From assembly GCA_021234155.1 (NCBI GenBank), contig JAJEKV010000500.1, forward strand, positions 62,001 through 126,000: DNA of 64,000 nucleotides. Direction: 5' to 3'. Positions 63,555-64,000 of this stretch are shown one piece after another. This DNA is from Isoetes taiwanensis. Lineage: Eukaryota > Streptophyta > Lycopodiopsida > Isoetales > Isoetaceae. Every line of letters begins with the position of its first letter. Position 1 is the stretch's first letter. The notes beneath the pieces were generated by a model. That model worked only from the letters and a program-made list of their open reading frames with translations, made no database searches and had not been told where the DNA came from. The position numbers were made by a program, and so were the translations under genes.

Positions 63555-64000
63555 TAGAGCTGCTTGAGCATCTTTTGGAGCAAAGAACGCTATCCCCCGA
63601 AGAATTTTTTGTTGTATGTTCTCCTTCGAAAGCATGCCCCAATGCTTTTATATTTTGGGTTCTTAATTTTTAATGCAACAGATCTAATTCTTTGTGGTGT
63701 AGATCCAGGACCAAGCACATGTACTCCAAGGTCTGTGGCTATGATATTCTATGTTCAGGCCAATTCCCATAAAGTCATGGTATCAAGTATTCTATTGTCT
63801 AGAAGTAGCAATTTGAATTGATTCTCAAAACATGGCTTTGAACTATGATTTAAGCCATTTCACCCTCCGGCCATAGAGGGCAACCCTCCGTGCGCAGCAC
63901 CTTGTTTTACCTTATCCATACGTACAACCTCGCAAATCTATTTTTTGATTATTTTAAAACAATAATGAAATGTTATAACATCGCATTGAAATGTTGTACT
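63555..64000. other. No gene recognised at the window end
   Basis: An 85-codon plus-strand ORF at 63564-63821 contains DPGPSTCTPRSVAMIF but has no domain I recognise. Confidence 0.3.

Overview
This is nuclear DNA of a land plant: spliceosomal introns (GT-AG and one GC-AG), plant-type gene fragments (Raf-like MAPKKK, PPR, LYR, PGG-type membrane protein), tRNAiMet-primed LTR elements and LINEs with a zf-RVT tail. Gene density is very low and most recognisable genes are decayed, as in a large TE-rich genome. An apparent replitron-type HUH endonuclease gene and no close resemblance to familiar angiosperm proteins make a seed-free plant (fern or lycophyte) my guess. The species cannot be fixed from sequence alone.

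Layout. 1-12.4 kb: repeats, a possible short LTR-element core near 2.4-2.7 kb, a Helitron-like 3' end near 4.6 kb, many small tandem duplications and minisatellites. 12.4-14.0 kb: a small ORF with an ARTK N-terminus (+) and a coiled-coil ORF of unknown family (-). 15.3-16.5 kb: two exons of a xylose isomerase gene (-), one of them inside a ~1.08 kb inverted repeat. 18.0-20.0 kb: a broken Raf-like kinase gene (-) invaded by a foldback element and a threonyl-tRNA synthetase fragment. 20.1-21.4 kb: two inverted-repeat elements and a PPR fragment. 21.4-24.4 kb: degenerate LINE (+). 25.4-28.6 kb: LINE (-) whose reverse transcriptase has been deleted. 29.2-30.1 kb: LYR-domain pseudogene (+) with a MITE in its intron. 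31.3-33.7 kb: a complete non-coding Copia-derived LTR element with target duplication. 35.3-36.0 kb: PGG-type pseudogene (-). 36.8-37.4 kb: a second copy of the coiled-coil family (+). 39-39.7 kb: LINE 3' end.

The best-preserved genes are a four-exon pogo/Tigger-type DDD transposase (40.8-43.4 kb, +), an intronless 467-residue membrane protein with a helical-repeat-like tail (43.9-45.3 kb, -), and the HUH endonuclease ORF (56.1-56.9 kb, -). 46.4-48.2 kb holds a decaying gene of unknown family. 48.4-48.6 kb carries what looks like a plant Pol III type 3 promoter (USE plus TATA) driving a short RNA with a perfect hairpin and a T-run terminator. 49.4-51.6 kb (-) may be a split, methyltransferase-like gene, interrupted by repeated GTATAAATTTATAC palindromes. 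51.7-53.1 kb is LINE debris. 54.3 kb has a Helitron-like 3' end.

The strongest candidate for an unusual system is 54.9-57.4 kb: an HUH endonuclease ORF, a second small helical ORF, a tandem array and two hairpins, all enclosed by ~59-bp related direct repeats. I read it as a replitron-like single-strand transposon. 59.6-61.0 kb holds an eIF4A pseudogene nested in an acetylornithine aminotransferase pseudogene, then a tRNA-like SINE head; 62.3-62.7 kb is a PIF/Harbinger-type MITE with TTA target duplication. The genes do not form a pathway; the region is mainly a record of insertion, gene-fragment capture and decay.
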